Shown: positions 1-8,777 of the stretch, one piece after another
How the letters are laid out: each line of letters opens with the position of its first letter
How positions within the stretch are numbered: position 1 is the stretch's first letter
Assembly (NCBI GenBank): GCA_026390445.1
Contig: JAPLFX010000016.1
Span: 1-57,295, forward strand
Direction of reading: 5' to 3'
Length of the DNA stretch: 57,295 nucleotides
From: Pseudomonadota bacterium
GTDB taxonomy: Bacteria > Bdellovibrionota_B > Oligoflexia > Oligoflexales > CAIYRB01
Made by a program: the position numbers and the translations under genes
Notes under the pieces: model-generated
Database searches by the model: none
What the model saw: only the letters and a program-made list of their open reading frames with translations
Told to the model about the DNA's origin: nothing

Positions 1-260
1 CGCTCCTTCTGCCGCACCAAATCCTGTTTTTGATCAAAATAAGACACACGAGCATCCCCGACCACCACCCTAGCAGTCTCTGCACTCTGGTCCGCATTCG
101 GGGCGGCACCAAGTTTGTGCAAGACGTCGGCAAGTAAGTAGAGTCGGTGTCCGCCAGCAGTTCGCAGCTGAGGCCTGACCACGTTTGCTTTGTCCCAGCG
201 ACGAAGGGTCACGACAGACACTCCAATTGCGATACCCAGTTCACCAATTGTGAGAAGCAT
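1..260 (-). mobile_element. tnpA: IS607-family serine transposase TnpA, 3'-truncated by the window edge
   Basis: Translating the minus strand from ATG at 260 gives 86 residues open to the edge. Residues 1-50 form a MerR-like helix-turn-helix (MLLTIGELGIAIGVS, then TLRRWDKA and the GGHRLY turn). They are followed by GDARVSYFDQKQDLVRQ, which matches the start of the serine-recombinase catalytic domain (family pattern YARVSSxDQ), including the expected catalytic Ser after ARV. A MerR-like HTH in front of a serine resolvase domain is the hallmark of IS607 transposases. A strong AGGAGG sits just upstream of the ATG. Members of this family usually carry tnpB directly downstream, which here would lie left of position 1. 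The Tyr usually preceding ARVS is Asp here, so activity cannot be assumed. Confidence 0.85.
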
Positions 261-324
261 GGGGACCTCCTTGGTGGCTAAATCAAAAGGAAATGTAGAT
301 CTTGATGATCAGGTTTGACTAGTC

Positions 325-714
325 TTAATTATGGTTACTGCAAGCTGCTGTCAGCCCCATGGAAAGGATGCCAACAAGACGATTGCCGGACAGCACAGGT
401 AGATGGCGAACTCGGAGTTTTGTCATCAACTTCATGCATTCTTCGATAGTGGTTTCTGGCGTGACGAACGGCAAGCGAGCGGACATGATGTCGCGGACGC
501 GTGCCTCTCTCGGTGCAGAGTCGTTAGGGACGATCTTGCGAACGTAGTCACGCTCAGTCATCATTCCGATAAAGCGGCCGTGTTCGGTAACGACTAATGC
601 ACCTAGATCCCGTGCAGCAAGCATGGCCCTCGCCTCATGGGCCGAGGCGTCGTGCGCGACGGTGTGGACATCAGGTGACTTCTTCGAGGCAAGCACCTCG
701 CTCACTAGCAGCAT
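325..714 (-). CDS. CBS-domain pair protein, apparently C-terminally truncated
   Basis: This is a small cytoplasmic protein of two tandem CBS domains, which typically bind adenine nucleotides and regulate partner proteins. The first domain includes AHEARAMLAARDLGALVV and MTERDYVRKIV; the second includes VRDIM, TIEECMKLMTKLRVRHLPV and LVGILSMG. I chose ATG 714 (129 aa) because GGAG lies six bases upstream; a GTG at 762 would add 16 residues. The second domain normally continues after GILSIG with a final helix beginning with Asp, but here the frame ends after an unrelated LTAACSNHN tail. This is consistent with disruption near 354-358, next to the IS607 gene. The partner is unknown. Confidence 0.8.
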   Translation of the reverse strand: MLLVSEVLASKKSPDVHTVAHDASAHEARAMLAARDLGALVVTEHGRFIGMMTERDYVRKIVPNDSAPREARVRDIMSARLPFVTPETTIEECMKLMTKLRVRHLPVLSGNRLVGILSMGLTAACSNHN

Positions 715-948
715 ATGCTCTCCAAAAAGCGAAAGTTTCGTTGCGCGCAATGGCAGCGCCACGTTGCGGTCACCCTTCAGGCTGCATTTTGCGTGCCAGC
801 ATCATGGACTAGATGCTTTTGACACGTGAGCGCCCCCAGGAGGCATCGACCTCCGGTTTCTAGTGCCAGATGGGATCAGCACCGACGAAGCGCCGGTTTG
901 GATATGGTCCAAGATCGCCATCTGGCCGGAAGAAAGCGTAGACGCACC

Positions 949-1836
949 TTACGGCTTGACCAGACTGCAGTCGGGTTTGTCCAAGTCCAATTGGTTGGCA
1001 TCGCCCCAGCAGCGGTAGAACTGATACAGCTCCTGGCCGTAAGCCGCGCCCTTGGTCGCCGAAATGTGCCCTTCGTAGTCGACTTCACAGGGGTTATTGA
1101 CGCTGCAACGCTCACCACCGGAGTTGATCGTATTGTTGATGCCGATAACCTCATGGGTGTCAGCATTGATGAGGGGTGATCCAGAGGTGCCGCCGATCGT
1201 GTTGCAGCCTGGCTGTTTGAACAGGATCGAATCGCGGAAGGTCCAGCCACCCTCTAGGAGCTTGTTGACGAAGTGATCGATAGAGCAGGAGTAGATGCGG
1301 CGCCAGTACCCAGAGACGATGCGAATAGGATCCCCGGCATCTGGGTGCTTGTCAGCGATGGTGAGCGGCTCGACACCGAAGCTGCTTTGGATCTCTTGAT
1401 AGGTTGCGGTCAAGCGGTAAAGCGTGACGTCGGTATCCGTCATGGTTGCGTAGACGACCTTCTCGGCACGCAGCGTGCCGAGGGATCCGCTGGCATTGCG
1501 ATTGAGCAGACTAAACGAACGATGCGAATCGCGGTCGACGATGGCCGTACCGGCTTTGATAAAGCCACCTTCGTAGCAATGGCCGTTGGTGAGGATCAAG
1601 GCCTTGTCGTCGGCCTTTGAGGTGTTGAAGCGAACCAGCGATCCCGAGCAGTTGCTCAGTGCCACGGTCGAACTAAAGTCGACACCCGCCTCCGTCAGCG
1701 AGTCATCAGAGACCTCTGTAAAATCAGGCGTCTGCCACTCATTGCCGAGCGGCAAAGCCAAGGCGTGAGGTGCGCTCGTCGCCGCGACGGTAAGAAAAGC
1801 CCAGGCTGCAGGCAAGGTTAGATGCTTATGTCCCAT
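949..1836 (-). CDS. Secreted trypsin-like serine protease
   Basis: Predicted 295-residue exported protease of the chymotrypsin/trypsin (S1) fold. The start at ATG 1836 gives a clean signal peptide (MGHKHLTLPAAWAFLTVAA, ending near ALA at residue 27); an in-frame start at 1863 would put extra polar residues in front of it. All three catalytic residues are visible: His86 in TNGHC, Asp136 in TDTDVTLY and Ser218 in GGTSGSP. Several cysteines (63, 87, 184, 211) could form disulphides. The protein probably acts in the periplasm or outside the cell; its substrate cannot be inferred. It lies downstream of the FG-GAP protein with a gap of about 70 bp and may be co-transcribed with it. Confidence 0.82.
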   Translation of the reverse strand: MGHKHLTLPAAWAFLTVAATSAPHALALPLGNEWQTPDFTEVSDDSLTEAGVDFSSTVALSNCSGSLVRFNTSKADDKALILTNGHCYEGGFIKAGTAIVDRDSHRSFSLLNRNASGSLGTLRAEKVVYATMTDTDVTLYRLTATYQEIQSSFGVEPLTIADKHPDAGDPIRIVSGYWRRIYSCSIDHFVNKLLEGGWTFRDSILFKQPGCNTIGGTSGSPLINADTHEVIGINNTINSGGERCSVNNPCEVDYEGHISATKGAAYGQELYQFYRCWGDANQLDLDKPDCSLVKP

Positions 1837-1903
1837 GGAATTCCCCTTATTATGACGGTCCAATGGACGGGATCATAGGAGTGCCAGGCAGGCAGCGTCA
1901 AGT

Positions 1904-3415
1904 TCAGAGGTCCTTCAAATCGACCATGACGACCTTGTTTTGTTGGCCCGGTTCGCGTGGCCAAGTGAAGATGATTTCATTGATTCCGTTGCCGTCGAGA
2001 TCGCTGGCGATCACCTCTGAGCCAACCGTCACGGGAATGTGTCCCAGCGGCACTCCGACTAACGCGCCCTCTCGCTTTTGCAGACGCACCAGATCGATCG
2101 CCTCTTTGGCGGGAAAAAAGGCGACGTCGTGGCCACTGACGTCGGCCTCTTTGTTCGGTAGCCGAATCTGCCACAGCGGCAACGAGCCCAGCACCGAGGT
2201 CAGCCGCTTAAAGTCGACAGGAAAGCTCAAACTGTGCAGGTCTTCTGGCAGGGTGGCGAAGGTGCCATCTTGATTTTTATAGCGCACAAAATCGATGTCG
2301 GCAGCCTTGGCCAAATAGATGCTCATCAGGTCGGACCAGCCCAAGGCGGCAACCGGCGCCACGAGGTCTTTGCGTCCGGCGCCGTCCAAATCAAGGTATT
2401 CTTGGTAGGCAAAGTAGCCCTTGCGCGAGATGATTTGCCCTGGTTTGCCGATGAAGCCGCCGGCCTTGGCTTGGCGAAAGATGTAGACCGTCGTGCGCAT
2501 GTCGCTCACGTTCCATTCGGTTTTACTGACGATGTAGACAGGCAAGGCCCCTTTTTCAAGCTCCACCAATTGGCCAATCGTCCGGATGCTCTGCTGTTGC
2601 CTTTCGGCGTCGGAGCGAACCGGAAAGAAGAAGGTCTTTTGTTGGCTCTCGGCAAAACCGCCGGAGCCCTGGAGGTAGCACTGCAAGCTTTCGCCGCGGC
2701 TTAAACATAGGTCGATTCGACCGTCGCCGTCGAAGTCCAGCGCGGTGATGGCGGGGAAGTCGAGGCGCACGCTGATCAGCTGGGTCGTCTCCAGTTGCTC
2801 GCCTCTGAGCGCCGTGCTGGTCCAGTTATAATTGGCATTTGCGGTTTGTGGCAGACGTACATAGCGTTGATAGGTGGCGCCATCGTCCTTTGAGCGAAAC
2901 ACCTGCAGATGACCAAGGCTAGGGACGACTAAGGCCGGAGCCTCACCGGGGAACAGTTGAAAACACAGGTGCACGCGGGGCACCGAATCATCGCTGGGCT
3001 GGGCGAAGATGTTGTCCGTCGCGGCTAGCGGGGTTTTTGTTCCAAGCCGGTAGACTCCGTCGGGGCGCAGCGTTAAGATCTCAGCAGGGGCTTTAGGCCC
3101 ATGCAGCCGACAGACATCGAAGGCGCCGTCGTCGCTGCTTAAAGCTTGCTCGCCGGCGATGATGAGGTTGGCCCCCTGTTTTTTCAGCCAAAGCAACTGG
3201 CGTTTCGGATGGGGTTTGGATGCGTCGGCGACGATCGCGGCCAGACGACTTTGACCATCGCTGCCGGCGACCTCGGCCATGGAGACGACGTCGCGCTTGA
3301 GCACCAAGGTCACGGGCTTCACGTCGGCTCTTGCTAAGGAGGCGCAACTCATGCCCACAACCGCGACAAAGGCGGTGAGGATTTTGGAGCCCTGCTTCAG
3401 CCATAGGTAGCTCAT
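1904..3415 (-). CDS. Secreted FG-GAP/VCBS-repeat protein (beta-propeller-like)
   Basis: Predicted 503-residue exported protein. It begins with a basic n-region and hydrophobic core (about residues 8-30, ending SLARA), a standard signal peptide. At least three calcium-binding-like FG-GAP/VCBS loops are visible: ALDFDGDGRIDLCLS, YLDLDGAGRKDLVAP and ASDLDGNGINEIIF. They are spaced through the chain as expected for an integrin-like propeller. No enzymatic motif was recognised. Such proteins are usually surface or periplasmic binding or adhesion proteins. The last repeat lies close to the C-terminus, so the protein looks complete. Function is otherwise unknown. Confidence 0.75.
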   Translation of the reverse strand: MSYLWLKQGSKILTAFVAVVGMSCASLARADVKPVTLVLKRDVVSMAEVAGSDGQSRLAAIVADASKPHPKRQLLWLKKQGANLIIAGEQALSSDDGAFDVCRLHGPKAPAEILTLRPDGVYRLGTKTPLAATDNIFAQPSDDSVPRVHLCFQLFPGEAPALVVPSLGHLQVFRSKDDGATYQRYVRLPQTANANYNWTSTALRGEQLETTQLISVRLDFPAITALDFDGDGRIDLCLSRGESLQCYLQGSGGFAESQQKTFFFPVRSDAERQQQSIRTIGQLVELEKGALPVYIVSKTEWNVSDMRTTVYIFRQAKAGGFIGKPGQIISRKGYFAYQEYLDLDGAGRKDLVAPVAALGWSDLMSIYLAKAADIDFVRYKNQDGTFATLPEDLHSLSFPVDFKRLTSVLGSLPLWQIRLPNKEADVSGHDVAFFPAKEAIDLVRLQKREGALVGVPLGHIPVTVGSEVIASDLDGNGINEIIFTWPREPGQQNKVVMVDLKDL

Positions 3416-3433
3416 GATCTGCTCCTCGCTCGG

Positions 3434-4030
3434 TTAGCGCGCTTGCACCAAGGACACGACAAGGACCCGACTCTCAGGCGTCAGAGCATGAAGCGACAGC
3501 TCCTTGGCTTCGTCGCCTTCAATAAGCAAGGTATCTCCGCTACGTAAGTCGCTGGAGGTCCGTTCAAACCCCACCTTAACCGAACCCTCGGCAACAAAGA
3601 TAGCTACCACTGGCGCTGTTAAGTGCCTCGCGCAGCTGGACGTTGAGTCAAGCGGCAGACTCTCGATGTGTGCCGCGTAGCGTCCGCGCCGCACGATACA
3701 GTTGAAATCGCGCACCGGCTCGTCGACCACGCCGTAAACCGCGTCTTCGCCGGCAAAGGCATGGGGTTGCCCCAGCTGTAAGCAGATGGTCTTGTCGCCG
3801 CTTACTAGGCGCATCGGGGTGCCGCTAAGCTGCACGATCGTGCGGTCGTAGCCGGCAAACTCCGAAAACGGCCCGCTGACGCTGACCTCGGCACAACTGA
3901 GTCGCCAATCAAAGCCGCCAGCCACCGTCGCCGCTGTCGGTGCCACGGCAATTTCCGCCGTGATGCCGCCGCCGTTGCGCCAAGGCACGCGCCGGTACGA
4001 TGCGGCGCGCAGGCATGTGATGCTGGTCAC
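3434..4030 (-). CDS. HutD/Ves family cupin protein
   Basis: 198-residue cytoplasmic protein with the HutD/Ves signature near the N-terminus (RRVPWRNGGGITAEIA), followed by the double-barrel cupin pattern (FDWRLSCAEVSVSGPFSEFAGYDR, with later LQLGQPHAFAG and VRDFNCIVRRGRY). HutD is linked to histidine utilisation in some bacteria and Ves to cold response in E. coli; a molecular function is not firmly established. The ATG overlaps the stop of the ABC ATPase by four bases (ATGA), so the two are translationally coupled. No hut genes are visible here; the context instead ties it to the transporter. A small-molecule sensing or binding role is inference. Confidence 0.8.
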   Translation of the reverse strand: MTSITCLRAASYRRVPWRNGGGITAEIAVAPTAATVAGGFDWRLSCAEVSVSGPFSEFAGYDRTIVQLSGTPMRLVSGDKTICLQLGQPHAFAGEDAVYGVVDEPVRDFNCIVRRGRYAAHIESLPLDSTSSCARHLTAPVVAIFVAEGSVKVGFERTSSDLRSGDTLLIEGDEAKELSLHALTPESRVLVVSLVQAR

Positions 4031-5355
4031 AGGGCGCCGCCAAGGGATGGGTCGTAGAGGAAGCGCGTGCTCGCATCATATTCCAGCAACTCGGCAAACC
4101 TTGCCCAGTCGACTGCGGTCATAAATTGCTTCTCGGCCTCCTCCGAGGAGAATCTTTCATCGAGAATATCGATGAAAAACTCGGCATTGATCGAGCGAGA
4201 ATTCTTGCTGCGAAGCGTATCGAGCATGATGTTGATAAGCGGCACGCGCTCGAGGATCTGGCCGCGAAAGATCTCCTTGCCTTGCAAGATGTCGGCGAGG
4301 GCAAAGGCCTTGCCCTTTTCGGTCAGATTGATCTGGCCATCCTTGGCGTCGGCAAAGCCAAGTAGCTGCACGGCGTCGACCAAGGGCATGACGTCGTCGA
4401 TCGACAAGCGCAGCATCTGTGAGAATTGCGATAACTGCCCACCGCCACCGTGATCGAAGATGATTTCGAGGAAGCCACCGATCCCACCAGCACGAACATG
4501 GGGCAATGGCAGCAGGGAGGTGTTGCTGCCCTTTGTCGCCAGGGCTTCGTCGACACCGATGCTGGGGTTGGTCATGATTTTGTAGATACCGTCGGTGAGG
4601 CGACGGAAAGCGTCTGATTTGCGGTTGCGCGGCCGGGCGAGGTCGACGGGAATGACGCCTCGCACGCGTCCTGGTGAATTGCCGAGGACGACGATGCGGT
4701 CGGCAAGAAAGACCGCCTCCTCGATATTGTGGGTGACCATCAGGACGCTCTCGGCGACGAACCGGCCGGCTTCCCACAAATCGCTGATCTCACTGCGCAA
4801 GTTTTCTGCCGTCAAGACATCGAGGGCGGAAAAGGGCTCGTCCATAAACAAGGCTTTGGGGCGCATGACGAAGGCCCGAGCAAAACCGACGCGCTGCTTC
4901 ATGCCACCGGAGAGTTCCTTCGGATAGGCGCTTTCAAAGCCGTCGAGACCAACCATATCGATCGCCTCGACCGCTTGGCGTGCCGCCAAGTCATAGGGGA
5001 CCCCGCGGGCGCGCAGTCCGACCATGACGTTGTCTAGTACCGTGAGCCACGGCAATAAGGCGAAGTTTTGAAAGACTACCGCGACGTCGGGATTTGGTCC
5101 CTCGACCTTTTGACTAGCGCAGATGACCTCACCCATGGTTGGCGCCATCAGGCCAGCAAGAATGCGCAGCAGCGTGCTTTTGCCGCTGCCGCTTCGGCCG
5201 AGCAAGGCGACAAACTCGCCACTTCGCAACTGTAGATCGACGCTCTCGAGTACGATTAGGTCGTTACTACCACCAGCGCTCTTGAAGACCTTGCTGACCT
5301 TTTTTGCTTCGATAAGAGGTACGCCCACGGCGACTTTTTTTGGTGCTTGAGCCAC
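4027..5355 (-). CDS. ABC transporter ATPase with C-terminal AAA-associated domain (nitrate/sulfonate/taurine type)
   Basis: 442 residues. Residues 14-260 form an ABC ATPase with Walker A GRSGSGKST (53-61), Q-loop VVFQNFAL, signature LSGGMKQR (148-155), Walker B ALFMDEPF (168-175) and switch His in VTHNIEEA. It matches the NrtD/SsuB/TauB group. Residues about 300-440 resemble the AAA-associated C-terminal domain found on some of these ATPases (VMPLVDAVQLLGFADAKDGQINLTEKG region). It probably energises the double permease encoded just upstream (14 bp gap). No substrate-binding protein is encoded nearby, so the substrate cannot be named. The extra domain may sense substrate or couple to regulation (inference). 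Confidence 0.88.
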   Translation of the reverse strand: MAQAPKKVAVGVPLIEAKKVSKVFKSAGGSNDLIVLESVDLQLRSGEFVALLGRSGSGKSTLLRILAGLMAPTMGEVICASQKVEGPNPDVAVVFQNFALLPWLTVLDNVMVGLRARGVPYDLAARQAVEAIDMVGLDGFESAYPKELSGGMKQRVGFARAFVMRPKALFMDEPFSALDVLTAENLRSEISDLWEAGRFVAESVLMVTHNIEEAVFLADRIVVLGNSPGRVRGVIPVDLARPRNRKSDAFRRLTDGIYKIMTNPSIGVDEALATKGSNTSLLPLPHVRAGGIGGFLEIIFDHGGGGQLSQFSQMLRLSIDDVMPLVDAVQLLGFADAKDGQINLTEKGKAFALADILQGKEIFRGQILERVPLINIMLDTLRSKNSRSINAEFFIDILDERFSSEEAEKQFMTAVDWARFAELLEYDASTRFLYDPSLGGAL

Positions 5356-5369
5356 GGCGGCCCCCTTTT

Positions 5370-7115
5370 CTATGACAGCGAGTATTTATTGACCGCCACA
5401 TTGTATAACTTGTTCCAGAAGGTTCGATTGAGCAGCACGACGACCAGGGCCATCATGCCAACTCCCAGGGTAATGCGCGGCCAATCGCCCTTTTCTGTCG
5501 CGTCCGCGATGTAGGCGCCTAGCCCATTGGCCTTGAGTTTAATGGTGCCCCATGAGACCACCTCAGCGACGATGCTGGCGTTCCAGGCGCCTCCCGCCGC
5601 AGTCAGTGCCCCGGTGACCCAGAAGCGAAAGATGCCGGGGAGGATGAGGGCACGCCACAGTGGCCAGTGTCGAAGGCCAAAGGTTCGCGCCATTTCCCGC
5701 AACTCGGCTGGGATCGCCTGGGCGCCGCCGATGACGTTGAAAAGCACGTACCACTGCGTGCCAAAGGCCATCAACAAGGCGCTACCGATATTGATCGGAA
5801 TCGCCCATTTAAGAAAGATCGCGGTGGCGAAGGGAAAGAGAAAATTGGCGGGAAACGACGCTAAGAATAGTGCCATGGGCTGGCCAAGGCGCGCCAACTT
5901 GGGGCGAAATCCCATGGCCACTCCGACCGGCACCCAGATCAGGCTGCTGATCACGACCAAGGCAATCACTCGCGATAAGGTGGCCAATGCTAAGCCAGCG
6001 GTGTGTATGACCTCGCGCAGGTCTAGCTCGGCGAGGATAAAGTGTAGGCCGGCATAGGCCAAAACCGCAGCAGCCATCGCAATGGCTGCGGTGTAGCTGC
6101 GATCAACCCAGTTGACTTTGCCATCTTCGACCGGCGCTTTGACCGGCCGAAAGGCGGGCTTTGGCAAGGCTTCGGTCCAAGAACGCAAGCGCCGCTGGAT
6201 CCATCTGGTAACCGCCTGGACCCAGAGCGATGCCAGCAGCATATCGTAGAGCCAGGATTCCGGCCGATCATCGGCCTCAGATTGCTGCTCCATCTTGTAG
6301 CGATGCGACCAAGCGATCAACGGCCGCCAGAGCAGCTGGTCGGTGAGGATGATGACGACGGCGATGGCCAAGATAGCGTAAAGGATAGCGTGCAGGTTCT
6401 TATGTTGGATTGCGACGGTGACGTAGGAACCAATGCCCGGCAGGGTGTAGTTGGTGTTGAGCACGCTCATCGACTCGCTGGCCGAGACGAAAAACCAGCC
6501 GCCGCCGAAGCTCATCATGCCGTTCCACACCAATGGAATAACCGATGACGGCAGTTCCAGGCGCTTGAAGGTCTGCCAGCGGCCGAGCTGGTAGGTGCGG
6601 CAAGCCTCCCTCAGATCATCGGGTAGGGACCTTAAGGACTGGTAAAACGCGAAGGTCAGGTTCCACGCCTGGCCAGTGAACACGGCAAAAATCGACGCCG
6701 CCTCTAAGCCGAGTAAGCTGCCACGAAACAGGGCAATGAATCCAGTGACCGTCACCGACAGAAAGCCCAAGACAGGCACCGACTGGAGGATGTCCAAAAT
6801 GGGAATCATCAGCCGTTCGGCGCGCTTAATGTGCGCTGCGATGTAGCCATAAATAAGCGAAAATAAAAGAGAAAGAGGCAGCGCGATAAACATACGCAGA
6901 GTCGACCGCGCGACGTAATAAGGCAGCCGCCAAGGACTTAAATCGATGGGCTCGGGCATGACCGATGGAGGGGAGAACGGCACAAACATTCCCGCACCGA
7001 CCCGCGCCACCGCTGCTGCGGTCCCGACAAATGCCAAAAATAGCATAAGATCCAGGAGCTTCGGCCAAACGGTCGAGGCGCCGCGGGGAATTCGGTTTAA
7101 GCCCGAGACTTGCAT
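5370..7115 (-). CDS. ABC transporter permease, two BPD-type domains fused
   Basis: 581-residue inner-membrane protein in which two binding-protein-dependent permease domains are joined head to tail (about residues 45-270 and 340-575). Each carries an EAA-like cytoplasmic loop: DLREACRTYQLGRWQTFKRLELPSS (only in part conserved) and ELREMARTFGLRHWPLWRALILPG. A charged linker (about 275-335) separates them. One polypeptide can therefore supply both halves of the channel, paired with the ATPase downstream. The start is uncertain: ATG 7115 has only a weak GGAA upstream, whereas an excellent AAGGAGG (about 7168-7174) serves an ATG in another frame. This may mean a frameshift near the GGGG run at 7085-7088, or a coupled leader peptide. 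Confidence 0.85.
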   Translation of the reverse strand: MQVSGLNRIPRGASTVWPKLLDLMLFLAFVGTAAAVARVGAGMFVPFSPPSVMPEPIDLSPWRLPYYVARSTLRMFIALPLSLLFSLIYGYIAAHIKRAERLMIPILDILQSVPVLGFLSVTVTGFIALFRGSLLGLEAASIFAVFTGQAWNLTFAFYQSLRSLPDDLREACRTYQLGRWQTFKRLELPSSVIPLVWNGMMSFGGGWFFVSASESMSVLNTNYTLPGIGSYVTVAIQHKNLHAILYAILAIAVVIILTDQLLWRPLIAWSHRYKMEQQSEADDRPESWLYDMLLASLWVQAVTRWIQRRLRSWTEALPKPAFRPVKAPVEDGKVNWVDRSYTAAIAMAAAVLAYAGLHFILAELDLREVIHTAGLALATLSRVIALVVISSLIWVPVGVAMGFRPKLARLGQPMALFLASFPANFLFPFATAIFLKWAIPINIGSALLMAFGTQWYVLFNVIGGAQAIPAELREMARTFGLRHWPLWRALILPGIFRFWVTGALTAAGGAWNASIVAEVVSWGTIKLKANGLGAYIADATEKGDWPRITLGVGMMALVVVLLNRTFWNKLYNVAVNKYSLS

Positions 7116-7275
7116 CGGTCGATTCCAAATAATGGTTGTCTTCAGCCGCTCCTTGCATAAGCATCCTCCTTACGCCTATCGGTTTTGCCATGTCCACGAC
7201 GATCTGGCAAAGGTCCGATCAAATGTCCGATCATCGGCCCACGACGCTTTCACTCAGCCAAGGAACGCAAAGCCT

Positions 7276-7437
7276 ATGTCCCACGAATTGTCCGCCACCG
7301 CGACGGGCTCCACCACCTGGTCCAAGAATCTCGTTTGGGTGGTCTTGCTCGGCATCGTAACGGTCGCCATTTTGACCTTCTTGATGGTCTACGTGTACCA
7401 GCAGACACCGGGTAAGCCATTGGAGATGATGCAATAG
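7276..7437 (+). CDS. Small single-pass membrane protein, unknown function
   Basis: 53-residue ORF starting at ATG 7276 (AAGGA about 10 bases upstream). It has a polar N-terminus (MSHELSATATGSTTWSK), one strongly hydrophobic helix (about residues 19-41, NLVWVVLLGIVTVAILTF and on) and a short C-terminus. It ends three bases before the open frame of the following GT-C-like gene, which suggests co-expression. No family was recognised; it could be an accessory subunit of its neighbour. The clean TM topology and tight spacing support a real gene. Confidence 0.55.
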   Translation: MSHELSATATGSTTWSKNLVWVVLLGIVTVAILTFLMVYVYQQTPGKPLEMMQ

Positions 7438-7464
7438 ACTTTGGCGACTAGGCGAGGTGTCCGC

Positions 7465-8775
7465 TTGACTACTAAAACGGCACGCGTCGCGCTGCTGATG
7501 CTGTCCTTGTTCGCCTTTCGGGTCGTTTACGGCCTGAGCATGGATTTTTGGAAAGACGACGAGCGGCAGATTTACCTGCTTGGTCTGCATTGGTTCACGA
7601 CCGGTCATTGGCCTTTTTTCGGTCCAGATGTGGTGCACACCAATCAGCAGATTGCCGGGGCCCTGCAGTCGATCCTGGTCGGCGCGCCACTGTTTGTCGC
7701 GCCGTGGCCGGAAAGCCCGGTGATCCTTGTAAATATCTTATCATTTATCGGTCTGTGGGTCCTCGGTGCCTATCTGGTGCGACTTCTGCCGATGCTGCCT
7801 AGGTCGCTGGTCTACGCTTGGCTATTCACCTTGCCGTGGACTCTGAACATCTCGACACACGTGTATAATCCCTCCTATCTGCTGTTTTCTAGCTGTCTGT
7901 TCTTCGTCGCTTTTTGGGAGTCCATGCCAACGCTGCGCCAAGGCGTCATGAGCGACCGCTGGGCCTTTTTTTGGCTGGGCTTGGCGCTGGGCTGGAGTCT
8001 CCAACTACATTTGTCTTGGTTGCTTCTAGTGCCCTTTGTTGCCGCTGCTTTTGGCGCGAAGGTTCTGTATCGCGAGATGCGCTGGCAGCTGCTGGTGACC
8101 CTATGCATCGGCTTTGCCTTGCCGACCTTGCTGCTGCTGCCGACGCTGTATGAGTATGGGGCCTCCAGCGTGTGGGCGCCGCTGTTTAGTAACTCCAAGC
8201 TCAATGGTCACAATGCGCTGCAGCCGCTGACGATCGCCGCTCGGTTTTTGTCCTTTGCCGCCTACGAACTACCGCGCTTTCTCACCGAACATTCCGAGCA
8301 ACGGCTGAGTTACGTCATGTCCCATCCCTGGCTCATTCCGGCAGGTATCGTGGTCGGGTTGATCGGCGTGGTTCAGCCACTCATCTTCGTTTGGGGGCTG
8401 TGTTTGCGCTGCACCCCGCCCTTGGTCAAGGCCATCGTGGTCGCTAGTGCGGTGGAAATCTGCTTGGCATTTATTGGGTCGACCAGGCCACCGACCGCTC
8501 GTAACTATTTTATCCTGTTCCCTGTCGCAGCCATTGGCGGGGCTTATGCGATGAGCTTTTTGCTGAAGACTAGGCGGCAGCGGCAAGTCGCAGCGGGCGT
8601 GGTCCTCTTGGGCTGCATCTTTCAGGGACTTTTAGCTATCGATCACATCCGAGAACGCGGACTCTACACCGACCGAGCCACCGCGGCAGAGGCGATCACC
8701 ACGAAAAACGACCGTCTTTTTGGTGAAAGACGGCCGTTTACGTTGCCGGATTTAACCGACAAACAAGCACCGTGA
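7465..8775 (+). CDS. Polytopic membrane protein, GT-C glycosyltransferase-like
   Basis: About 436 residues with roughly ten hydrophobic helices. After the first helix lies an acidic loop (DFWKDDERQIYLLGL) like the catalytic first loop of GT-C/PMT-family glycosyltransferases (GT39, ArnT-like), which use polyprenyl-phosphate sugars. The C-terminal hundred residues are less hydrophobic and end in a short soluble tail. I place the start at TTG 7465 because GAGGTG precedes it by six bases; a TTG at 7441 is also open. A hypothetical polyprenol-sugar transferase acting at the periplasmic face is the best guess, but sequence motifs beyond the acidic loop are weak. Confidence 0.6.
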   Translation: MTTKTARVALLMLSLFAFRVVYGLSMDFWKDDERQIYLLGLHWFTTGHWPFFGPDVVHTNQQIAGALQSILVGAPLFVAPWPESPVILVNILSFIGLWVLGAYLVRLLPMLPRSLVYAWLFTLPWTLNISTHVYNPSYLLFSSCLFFVAFWESMPTLRQGVMSDRWAFFWLGLALGWSLQLHLSWLLLVPFVAAAFGAKVLYREMRWQLLVTLCIGFALPTLLLLPTLYEYGASSVWAPLFSNSKLNGHNALQPLTIAARFLSFAAYELPRFLTEHSEQRLSYVMSHPWLIPAGIVVGLIGVVQPLIFVWGLCLRCTPPLVKAIVVASAVEICLAFIGSTRPPTARNYFILFPVAAIGGAYAMSFLLKTRRQRQVAAGVVLLGCIFQGLLAIDHIRERGLYTDRATAAEAITTKNDRLFGERRPFTLPDLTDKQAP

Positions 8776-8777
8776 GG

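Noticed and set aside
949-1863. Start of the first protease at ATG 1863
   Set aside because: It would put nine polar residues ahead of the signal peptide; ATG 1836 gives a normal one.
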